Assembly: GCA_964592115.1 (NCBI GenBank)
Contig: CAZQCP010000168.1
Location: 1 to 5,357, forward strand
Direction of reading: 5' to 3'
Length of the DNA stretch: 5,357 bases
Origin: Sva-07 sp964592115
GTDB lineage: Bacteria > Actinomycetota > Acidimicrobiia > Acidimicrobiales > Ilumatobacteraceae
Part shown: piece after piece, positions 1 to 5,357 of the stretch
Layout: each line of letters opens with the position of its first letter
Numbering within the stretch: the first letter of the stretch is position 1
Program-made: the position numbers and the translations under genes
Notes under the pieces: generated by a model
Seen by the model: only the letters and a program-made list of their open reading frames with translations
Database searches by the model: none
Told to the model about the DNA's origin: nothing

Positions 1-76
1 GTCAGACACCACATGCAACGACGCACCAGCGCCAGGCCGGCCAACGTCATGCGTGTTGTTGCATGTGGTGTCTGAC
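1..76. repeat. Long perfect-arm palindrome (REP/MITE-like hairpin)
   Basis: Bases 1-19 (GTCAGACACCACATGCAAC) are the exact reverse complement of bases 58-76. A second pairing, ACGCA at 21-25 with TGCGT at 50-54, continues the stem after a small asymmetric internal loop. The 24-base loop contains the self-complementary GGCCGGCC at 35-42. The right arm is followed by CCCCGG, with no T-run. The element lies 42 bases past the phosphatase stop codon and carries no credible ORF. Such a stem is far beyond chance, so the structure is certain. Its identity is not: a REP-type repeat mobilised by a RAYT transposase, a small MITE, or a transcription-end hairpin all fit. The element may extend left of the window. 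Confidence 0.9.
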
Positions 77-118
77 CCCGGATGCAATCGGTGTCGCGCG
101 AGAACGGGGTACCCGGGC

Positions 119-694
119 TCAGAGGCGGGCGACCTCGTTGAACGATTCGAGCAGCGGGCGGCCGCTGCGGATGCCGATGCGGCACACCGACGCTTGATCG
201 AGGTGGCACCGAAAAGCGATGCCCACGTCGACGCCGAGCGCCCACGCCACCGCCGCCTTGATCGGCGACACGTGGCTGACGACCACCACGTTCTCCTCGG
301 CGGCCCGCTCCACGAGCCGCTCACATGCCGCTCGTACGCGGACGTCGAGCGCCGCGAACGACTCGCCGCCGGTCGGCACGAAGTGCGGGTCATCGCGCCA
401 GCGGGCCCACACGCCAGAGGGCACCGAGGCTGCCGAGGCGCCCTCGTACTCGCCGTAGCTGAGCTCGATCCAGTCCTCCTCGACGTCGACCGGCAGACCG
501 AACGCCTCCGCCGTCTGCAGCGCCCGACGCAGTGGGCTCGTGACCACGCTGTTCACGGTCCATCGCTCGGCCACGTAGGCGGCGACGGCGGCCACCTGGG
601 CACGTCCGTGATCATCGAGATCCTGGTCGATGCGCCCTTGGAGGAGGCCCGCAGCGTTGGCGGGAGTGCGGCCGTGACGGACGAGGATCAACAC
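119..694 (-). CDS. Histidine phosphatase family protein (phosphoglycerate mutase-like)
   Basis: This 191-residue protein belongs to the histidine phosphatase superfamily, cytosolic enzymes that form a phospho-histidine intermediate. The catalytic RHG triad is at residues 6-8 (RHGRT, nucleophile His7). A phosphate-pocket Arg lies in SPLRRA (about residue 56), and an acidic E-x3-G-x2-EG stretch at 77-85 supplies the likely general acid. GGES is near 109-112, and the second histidine is in VVVVSHVSPIK (His141). All core residues are intact and the length is normal for a PhoE/CobC-type single domain. The GTG at 694 is chosen because the RHG motif normally sits a few residues from the N-terminus. 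An ATG at 775 would add 27 unfamily-like residues and overlap the upstream gene. Substrate cannot be predicted: these enzymes range from phosphoglycerate mutases and alpha-ribazole phosphatases to broad phosphatases. It is the last gene of the minus-strand cluster, 43 bases after the membrane-protein gene. Unlike the mycobacterial Rv2228c protein, it has no fused RNase H domain. Confidence 0.92.
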   Translation of the reverse strand: MLILVRHGRTPANAAGLLQGRIDQDLDDHGRAQVAAVAAYVAERWTVNSVVTSPLRRALQTAEAFGLPVDVEEDWIELSYGEYEGASAASVPSGVWARWRDDPHFVPTGGESFAALDVRVRAACERLVERAAEENVVVVSHVSPIKAAVAWALGVDVGIAFRCHLDQASVCRIGIRSGRPLLESFNEVARL

Positions 695-737
695 GCCAGC
701 AGTGTCGCACAACGCCTCGTCGGCAGGCGGATGGCGA

Positions 738-1226
738 TCATGCCAACCAGCTCGGCGTGGCGTCGAGATGACCATCGGCGAGGAACGCCCGCCGGCGCTC
801 GCTCCGGCCGATGGAGTTGCGCCGCCAGAGCCACGCGCACAGTGCGATCCCGATCGCCTCCAACACGAGGCTCCACGCGCCGCGGGCGACCTCGGGGAGC
901 TCCGCGTCGTGGAACGACCAGCCGAAGAACGGCCACCAGAACACCTCGGTGTTGCCCCACGCGCCGTCGAACACGAGGTGCAGGATCATCCCGATCGGGA
1001 GGCCCAACAGCAGCTTGCGGCTCGGCTTGCGCCCGGCGGTCGCCACCACCACGAGCGCCAGGAGCGCGACGCTGAACGTGACGCTGTGGAGCACGCGGGC
1101 GCCGCCGAACAAGCCGTCGAGCAGCGGGGCGACGGAACCGACGATCAACAGCCGATAGTCGAAGCGCGGATCGCGAAACACCAACGCGATCGTGATCACG
1201 GCCGTGGCGATGAACCAGAAGAACAC
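738..1226 (-). CDS. Small DUF457/YdjM-like integral membrane protein (putative metal-dependent hydrolase)
   Basis: The 162-residue product has about four or five hydrophobic segments (near residues 3-16, 26-40, 48-63, 73-86 and 118-135) and a basic, soluble C-terminal tail. Conserved-looking polar residues sit in the membrane region: P-x2-D ending at Asp37, His47-Ser48 in RVLHSV, and HLVFD at 83-87 followed by WWPF at 97-100. This spacing resembles the DUF457/YdjM group, which is annotated as membrane-bound metal-dependent hydrolase although no reaction is established. The resemblance is from memory of the pattern, so function remains a guess. The start is GTG at 1226, the only start codon after an in-frame TAG seven codons upstream; that TAG is the stop of the zinc-ribbon gene. 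There is no purine-rich ribosome binding site in the 18-base gap, which suggests translation coupled to the upstream gene. The phosphatase follows after 43 bases. Confidence 0.82.
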   Translation of the reverse strand: MFFWFIATAVITIALVFRDPRFDYRLLIVGSVAPLLDGLFGGARVLHSVTFSVALLALVVVATAGRKPSRKLLLGLPIGMILHLVFDGAWGNTEVFWWPFFGWSFHDAELPEVARGAWSLVLEAIGIALCAWLWRRNSIGRSERRRAFLADGHLDATPSWLA

Positions 1227-1244
1227 GAGGAGGCAGCCGATCGC

Positions 1245-2021
1245 CTAGACGACGAGCAGCCGGCCGCACTCCGGGCAGTCGGTCACACCCGTTCCGGCGG
1301 CATCGGCGCGCACCTGATCGATCTCGCCCGCCGACAGTTCGAGATGGCACCCCTGACACTGCTTGCCGACGAGCGACGCCACGGCAACGCCGAGCGCCGC
1401 CCGCTTGCGGTCGTACGTGGCCAACACGTCGGCCGGGACGTCGGCGCGCAGTTCGGTGCGCCGTACGGCCAGCGACGTGAGGCCGGCCTCGATCTCGGCG
1501 ACCTCGACTCGGAGCGCCTCATCGGCGACACGGGCCGCGGACCGGTTGGATTCCTCTGACGCGAGGTGCGCGGTCAGGTCGTCGTCGAGGGCCGCCTGTC
1601 GTTCGAGTGCCGCCAGTTCCGCCGCGTCGAGCTCATCGCGTTCGGCTTCGACCGTGGCGATCTCGTGCATCAGCGCTTCGGCCTCACGCGGTGCGATCAC
1701 GGTCTTCAGCTGGGCTTCCAGGCGCTTGCGCTGGACGGACAGCTCGGCATCACGCTGCTCCTCGCCGGCGATCTGCACCTCGAGCGAGTCGATCTCGGCA
1801 CGCAGCGCGGCCCGTCGACGCTCCCACTCCCCGACCTGTTGGCTGCGCGCCTGGAACTCATCGCGCAACGCCGAGTGATCGCGACGGTGCGCGAGCTGAT
1901 CAGCTTCCGTGTCGACCGCCTGGAGTGCAAGCAGCAGCGCCGGCAGGCCCCCGCCGGTGCTGTCCCCGCTGCTGGCGTCCCCGCTGCTGGGATCTTGGCT
2001 GGTGGCGTCCTCGTCCGTCAT
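1245..2021 (-). CDS. Coiled-coil protein with C-terminal C4-type zinc ribbon
   Basis: This 258-residue protein has three parts. Residues 1-25 form a Ser/Gly/Asp-rich flexible leader. Residues about 27-190 are charged and heptad-like (rich in Glu, Arg, Ala, Leu) and would form a long antiparallel coiled-coil hairpin. Residues 218-258 form a zinc ribbon with CQGC at 222-225 and CPEC at 249-252, ending CGRLLVV as is typical of the family. It matches the C4-type zinc-ribbon family (PF02591) that includes mycobacterial Rv2229c. Members are cytosolic and may bind nucleic acid or a protein partner, but no activity is established. The ATG at 2021 lies 30 bases after the PBP stop. Starting before the leader is uncertain, because the conserved part begins at GLPALLLALQ (residue 25). 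In mycobacteria this gene neighbours a phosphatase/RNase H fusion; here the phosphatase is two genes downstream. Confidence 0.93.
   Translation of the reverse strand: MTDEDATSQDPSSGDASSGDSTGGGLPALLLALQAVDTEADQLAHRRDHSALRDEFQARSQQVGEWERRRAALRAEIDSLEVQIAGEEQRDAELSVQRKRLEAQLKTVIAPREAEALMHEIATVEAERDELDAAELAALERQAALDDDLTAHLASEESNRSAARVADEALRVEVAEIEAGLTSLAVRRTELRADVPADVLATYDRKRAALGVAVASLVGKQCQGCHLELSAGEIDQVRADAAGTGVTDCPECGRLLVV
1962..1991 (-). repeat. Two 15-bp tandem repeat units in the zinc-ribbon gene leader
   Basis: GTCCCCGCTGCTGG occurs at 1962-1975 and again at 1977-1990, a 15-base period differing only at the last base. It lies inside the coding region and encodes two successive SSGD-type units (residues 12-20). 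The period is a multiple of three, so gain or loss of a unit keeps the frame. It lengthens only the disordered N-terminal leader. Confidence 0.6.
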
Positions 2022-2051
2022 CGCCGACCAGTGTGCCAGAGCGGCGCGGCG

Positions 2052-4340
2052 CTACTCCTCGGCCGACCGAGTCGCCGTCGGGGCGACGTACGGGCGGGCG
2101 CCGGGCTGGCACGTGCCGACGATGTCGGTGAGCGGCAGCATCGGGAGCTCCGCGTACTTGTCGAGCACGTCGGGCGGGATCGTCGTACCGACCTGCACCG
2201 ACTCGACGAGCGGCACGGTGACCACCGGGGCGGTCGTGGTCGGGGCGGTCTCGGGCGGATCCTCACCTTCGGGAACGCTCGCCGGCGGGGTCGTCGCGTT
2301 CGGGTCGGTCGTCGGCGGCACCTCCCGGGAGCCGACGACACGCAGCACGCACTCGTTGCCCGGCAGGTAGAGGCGCATGTTCGCCCGGCTCGGTGGCGGC
2401 GGGGCGTCCCAGTCCAGGTGCGGAAGACCAGCGTGCGCTGGCTCCATGAACGCCTTCCAGATCAGCGCCGGAAAGTGCCCACCCTGCACGTTGCGTCCCA
2501 TGCCACCGGCGACGAACTCGGGGATGCTCCGCATCGGCGTGTGGCCGTCGGGATCGCCGACCCACACCGCAGTCGACAGCTGCTTGGTCCCACCGATGAA
2601 CCAGGCGTTCGTGTTCTCCGTCTGCGTGCCCGTCTTGCCGAATGCCGGCCGCTTGTCGTCGAAGGCCGCTCGCCGTCCCGTGCCGCCACCGTAGATCGGG
2701 CCTTCGAGGATACGTACCGATGCCAGCGCCGCCTCGCGGTCGAACACCTGCGTCCCCGCGTCGACGTGCGTGTAGATCCGCTCGCCCGCAGCGTCGTCGA
2801 TGTACTCCACCATGTAGGGCTCGCGGTGCACCCCCTCGTTGGCGAGCGTCTGCACGCCGGCGGCCATGTCGAGCGGCGACATCTCGTTGGCGCCTGTCGC
2901 ATAGCTGGCGTGCGGCTCGATCGGCCGGCGCTCGCTCGCCGGTTGCCCGGTGTAGAGGTAGGCCGATCTCGCCATCCGGTACGTCGTGTCGACGATCCGA
3001 TTGAGTCCCACGATCTGGGTCAGCCGGGCGAAGGCGCAGTTGATCGACCGGGTCGTCTGGCTCTGCACCGTCGCCAGACCGCCGCTGACGGCATCGATGC
3101 GGAACGGTTCTGCCGGGTTCGCCGGGTTGGGCAGCACGCACGGATCGGTACCGTCGATCAGGTCGTTCGCCTGCGCCCCGGCCTGCACCGCGGCGGCGAG
3201 GATGAACAGCTTGATGCTCGACCCCGTCTGGCGCGGCGACAGCGCCATGTTGACCTCGCGCTCGCCGGCGATGAAGCCTCGACCGCCCACCATCACGCGG
3301 ATCGCGGCGCTCGACGAATCGAGCGACACCATCGCCGCGTCGAACCCTTGGAACGTGTCGGGCAGCGTGTTGCGGGCCTGCTCGGCCATCGCCTGCAGGT
3401 TCGAGTCGAGCGTCGTGTGGATCCGCAGACCACCGCGGAACAGCCGGTTGTAGCGCTGCGCGTAGGTGTCTCCCAAGATGTCGGTCTTGTTCAGCAGGTA
3501 GTCGCGCAGCGCCTCGGTGAAGTAGGTGCGCTGGAACGAACGGCTCGGCAACGACCTCACCCGCGACGGCAGCACGAACTCCTGCAGCGCGACGGCCTCG
3601 TCGGGCGTGACCAGCTCCTCGTCTTCGAGGCGATCGACGACCTGCAACCATCGGGCGCGGCTGCGCTCGGGCTCGTTGATCGGATCGAACCCCGACGGCG
3701 ATCGCACGAGCCCGGCGAGGAATGCCGCTTCGATGAACGTCAGCTCACTGGCGCTCTTGCCGAAGTAGGTCTCCGCGGCGGCTTCGATCCCGTACGAGTT
3801 ATTTCCGAAGAAGACGGTGTTCAAGTAGCGCTCGAGGATCTGCTCCTTCGGCTGCTCCTTCTCCAGCATCCGGGCGTAGTGGATCTGCAACAGCTTGTAG
3901 CGGCCGTCGCGCTCGAGGCCGGCCAGGTAGTCGTTCTTGACGACCTGCATCGTGATCGTCGACGCGCCCTGCTGAGGGGCGTCGGAAGCGAAGTTCGACA
4001 ACGTGGCGCGCACCAGGCTCCGCACGTTGATGCCGTGGTGGCCGAAGAACTCCTTGTCTTCGACCACGAGGAACGCGTCGATCACGTGCTGGGGGATGTT
4101 CTCGTAGGCGATCGGCTGGCTGTTCTCCAGCTCGTAGAGGGCGATCTCGTTGCCGTTGACGTCGTAGACGTACGAGCGCTGGGCGAGCGCCTCGAACTCG
4201 GGCAGCTCGACGGGCAGCTCCTTGTGGGCGTTGGCGATCGACCAGACGCGCGGCGCGACGCCGACGACGACGGCGGTCAGGAGAAGCGCTCCGGCTGCCA
4301 CGACGAGCAGCAGCCGTGGAAGGAATCCGAGCAGGCGCAC
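2052..4340 (-). CDS. Class A penicillin-binding protein (GT51 transglycosylase plus transpeptidase)
   Basis: This bifunctional peptidoglycan synthase polymerises lipid II and crosslinks stem peptides outside the membrane. It has 762 residues, normal for the class. A membrane anchor spans about 7-29. The GT51 domain (about 55-220) has EDKEFFGHHG with catalytic Glu94, then GASTITMQ (125-132) and ILERYLN. The transpeptidase (about 330-635) has S374-S-I-K377, S432-I-N434 and K569-T-G571, all intact. A Pro/Thr-rich stretch (670-707) and a short tail follow, with no PASTA repeats. Two GT51 positions are unusual: motif 2 has Met131 for the first Gln of the QQ pair, and motif 3 reads YKLLQ (148-152) where RKxxE is expected. 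Start: an in-frame GTG at 4385 would add 15 residues, but those codons include GTA, CTA, ATA and ACT, out of character here, and would leave 6 bases to the divergent gene. GTG 4340 is therefore preferred. It probably leads the minus-strand operon. Confidence 0.95.
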   Translation of the reverse strand: MRLLGFLPRLLLVVAAGALLLTAVVVGVAPRVWSIANAHKELPVELPEFEALAQRSYVYDVNGNEIALYELENSQPIAYENIPQHVIDAFLVVEDKEFFGHHGINVRSLVRATLSNFASDAPQQGASTITMQVVKNDYLAGLERDGRYKLLQIHYARMLEKEQPKEQILERYLNTVFFGNNSYGIEAAAETYFGKSASELTFIEAAFLAGLVRSPSGFDPINEPERSRARWLQVVDRLEDEELVTPDEAVALQEFVLPSRVRSLPSRSFQRTYFTEALRDYLLNKTDILGDTYAQRYNRLFRGGLRIHTTLDSNLQAMAEQARNTLPDTFQGFDAAMVSLDSSSAAIRVMVGGRGFIAGEREVNMALSPRQTGSSIKLFILAAAVQAGAQANDLIDGTDPCVLPNPANPAEPFRIDAVSGGLATVQSQTTRSINCAFARLTQIVGLNRIVDTTYRMARSAYLYTGQPASERRPIEPHASYATGANEMSPLDMAAGVQTLANEGVHREPYMVEYIDDAAGERIYTHVDAGTQVFDREAALASVRILEGPIYGGGTGRRAAFDDKRPAFGKTGTQTENTNAWFIGGTKQLSTAVWVGDPDGHTPMRSIPEFVAGGMGRNVQGGHFPALIWKAFMEPAHAGLPHLDWDAPPPPSRANMRLYLPGNECVLRVVGSREVPPTTDPNATTPPASVPEGEDPPETAPTTTAPVVTVPLVESVQVGTTIPPDVLDKYAELPMLPLTDIVGTCQPGARPYVAPTATRSAEE

Positions 4341-4391
4341 AGTGATCTTCGACGATATCGGGCGGGGTAGGTCGGCTACCGTCACCGCCCG
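4341..4391. promoter_or_regulatory. Divergent promoter region between PBP and oxidoreductase genes
   Basis: Both flanking genes read outward from this 51-base gap, so it should hold both promoters. On the plus strand, TACCGT (4377-4382) fits a TAnnnT -10 element and lies nine bases before the ATG at 4392, suggesting a nearly leaderless message; no Shine-Dalgarno sequence precedes that ATG. On the minus strand, TATCGT (4357 down to 4352) lies eleven bases before the GTG at 4340. No convincing -35 hexamer is seen at normal spacing for either. The gap also holds the palindrome CGATATCG (4353-4360). The location is well supported; the individual elements are weak. Confidence 0.35.
4366..4380. promoter_or_regulatory. 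Short inverted repeat, possible operator
   Basis: GGTAG (4366-4370), five bases, then CTACC (4376-4380) forms a perfect 5+5 inverted repeat. It sits between the two divergent candidate -10 elements and overlaps the one for the oxidoreductase. The position suits a dimeric repressor, but arms this short can arise by chance in GC-rich DNA. Confidence 0.2.
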
Positions 4392-5357
4392 ATGCCTGAG
4401 TCGACCTCGTCACCCTTCCCGATCCGACCGTTCCGGTTCGGCGTCCAGCTCTCCGGACCCGCCGATCGAGCCGGCTGGGTGGAGACGGCGCGCAAGATGG
4501 AGTCGCTCGGGTACGCCGTGGCCACGATGCCCGACCACTTCAACGAACAGCTGGCGCCGCTGCCCGCGTTGCAAGCGGTGCTCGACGCCACGACGACACT
4601 GCGCGCCGGGGCGCTCGTGTTCGACAACGACTACAAGCACCCCGCCGTCCTCGCCAAGGAGCTGGCGACGATGGACGTGCTGTCCGACGGTCGGGTCGAG
4701 ATCGGGCTCGGCGCCGGCTGGATGATCAGCGACTACGAGCAGCTCGGGATCCCGTACGACCGCGCCGGTGTGCGCATCGATCGCTTCGTCGAGGGGCTCG
4801 CCGTGTTGCGCGGCGCGCTCGGCGACGGCTCATTCGACTTCGCCGGTGAGCACTACACGATCAACGGCTACAACGGGTTGCCGAAGCCGGTGCAGCGCCC
4901 GTACCCACCGATCCTGATCGGTGGCGGCGGCCGCCGGGTGTTGTCGATCGCCGCCCGCGAAGCGGACATCGTCGGCGTCAACGGCACGCTCCACGCCGGC
5001 GTGATCGGACCCGATGCGCTCGCGACGATGACCGAGGAAGCGGTGGCGGACAAGGTGGCGATCGTCGCCGAGGTCGCCGCGGCAGCCGAGCGGGTCGCCG
5101 ACATCGAGATGAACATCCGCGCGTTCTTCGTCAGCGTCACCGACGACCGAGGCGGTCAGATCGACGCCATCGCGTCGATGATCGCCGTCGACGCGTCGCT
5201 CGTCGAGCGCTCGCCGTTCGCCCTCGTCGGCAGCCCGGCAGCGATCGTCGAGGACCTGCTCGCCCGGCGCGAGCGGTTCGGGTTCAGCTATGTGATCATC
5301 GGTGCCGAGCAGATCGACGCGTTCGCGCCCGTCGTCGCCGAGCTCAGCGGGCGGTAG
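4392..5357 (+). CDS. LLM-class F420-dependent oxidoreductase (MSMEG_2516-type, TIGR03621-like)
   Basis: This 321-residue enzyme is a luciferase-like TIM barrel expected to use the deazaflavin F420 for hydride transfer in the cytosol. FRFGVQLSG at 14-22 is the first strand. It is followed by the family signatures MPDHFNEQLAPLPAL (46-60), HPAVLAKELATMDVLSDGR (83-101), GLGAGW (105-110), KPVQRPYPPILIGGGGRR (165-182) and AAREADIVG (187-195). GGGG at 177-180 fits the cofactor phosphate-binding region. This order matches the MSMEG_2516 subgroup, whose substrate is not known; actinobacteria carry many such paralogues. Length is normal and no core element is missing. The ATG at 4392 is the only start after an in-frame TAG at 4368. 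The TAG stop is the last triplet of the window, so any terminator lies outside. It diverges from the PBP gene and is probably regulated separately. Confidence 0.95.
   Translation: MPESTSSPFPIRPFRFGVQLSGPADRAGWVETARKMESLGYAVATMPDHFNEQLAPLPALQAVLDATTTLRAGALVFDNDYKHPAVLAKELATMDVLSDGRVEIGLGAGWMISDYEQLGIPYDRAGVRIDRFVEGLAVLRGALGDGSFDFAGEHYTINGYNGLPKPVQRPYPPILIGGGGRRVLSIAAREADIVGVNGTLHAGVIGPDALATMTEEAVADKVAIVAEVAAAAERVADIEMNIRAFFVSVTDDRGGQIDAIASMIAVDASLVERSPFALVGSPAAIVEDLLARRERFGFSYVIIGAEQIDAFAPVVAELSGR

Noticed and set aside
1..76. Palindrome as a standard intrinsic terminator
   Set aside because: No T-run follows the right arm on the plus strand, and the flank that would matter for the minus-strand operon is outside the window. 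A role in ending transcription remains possible but is not shown.
1..100. CRISPR or attachment-site reading of the palindrome
   Set aside because: There is one inverted pair only, with no regularly spaced direct repeats, no tRNA gene and no integrase in the window.
107..117. GGGTACCC and CCCGGG palindromes just after the phosphatase stop
   Set aside because: Six- to eight-base palindromes are common in GC-rich DNA, and these do not extend into a stem.
695..775. Longer phosphatase starting at ATG 775
   Set aside because: It would overlap the membrane-protein gene by 38 bases and place 27 residues without family likeness before the RHG motif.
53..1559. Overlapping plus-strand open frames opposite the phosphatase and membrane-protein genes
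   Set aside because: They have no recognisable domain and compositions typical of antisense shadows, while the minus-strand proteins carry intact catalytic or membrane motifs.
1566..4370. Very long open frame (934 codons) on the plus strand, antisense to the PBP and zinc-ribbon genes
   Set aside because: The translation is Arg/Asp/Leu/His-rich with no family motif. It mirrors two well-supported genes, and GC-rich codon bias removes stops from the opposite frame.
4392..5357. Bacterial luciferase (light-producing) function
   Set aside because: The signatures fit the F420-dependent MSMEG_2516-type subgroup of the luciferase-like fold, and no lux partner genes are present.

Overview
The window is dense, high-GC DNA whose codons end almost always in G or C. 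Gene content suggests an actinobacterium: an F420-dependent luciferase-like oxidoreductase, a class A penicillin-binding protein (PBP), and a C4 zinc-ribbon protein next to a histidine phosphatase. The protein style fits Acidimicrobiia (Ilumatobacter-like), but that placement is an inference from family resemblance, not a search.

Layout. Bases 1-76 hold a long, nearly perfect palindrome (19-bp arms, 1-19 and 58-76) that begins exactly at the window edge. Four genes then lie on the minus strand, transcribed right to left: class A PBP (4340 to 2052), coiled-coil/C4 zinc-ribbon protein (2021 to 1245), small DUF457-like membrane protein (1226 to 738) and histidine phosphatase (694 to 119). The gaps between them are about 30, 18 and 43 bases, so a single operon is likely. 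On the plus strand, diverging from the PBP, is an F420-dependent LLM-class oxidoreductase (4392-5357), whose stop codon is the last base triplet of the window. A region of about 50 bases (4341-4391) must hold both divergent promoters. No stretch over 300 bases lacks a gene.

How the genes relate. The PBP builds and crosslinks peptidoglycan outside the membrane. The zinc-ribbon plus phosphatase pair recalls the mycobacterial Rv2229c/Rv2228c neighbourhood, but here the phosphatase stands alone, a membrane protein sits between the two, and a PBP is upstream. No pathway joining all four can be read from the sequence. The oxidoreductase is probably separate.

Most of this window is ordinary core-type gene content, and I do not see a novel defence or mobile system. 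The points most worth a second look are the terminal palindrome (possibly a dispersed REP/MITE-like repeat) and the PBP glycosyltransferase domain, where two usually invariant motif positions are changed (Gln to Met in motif 2; Glu to Gln in motif 3).
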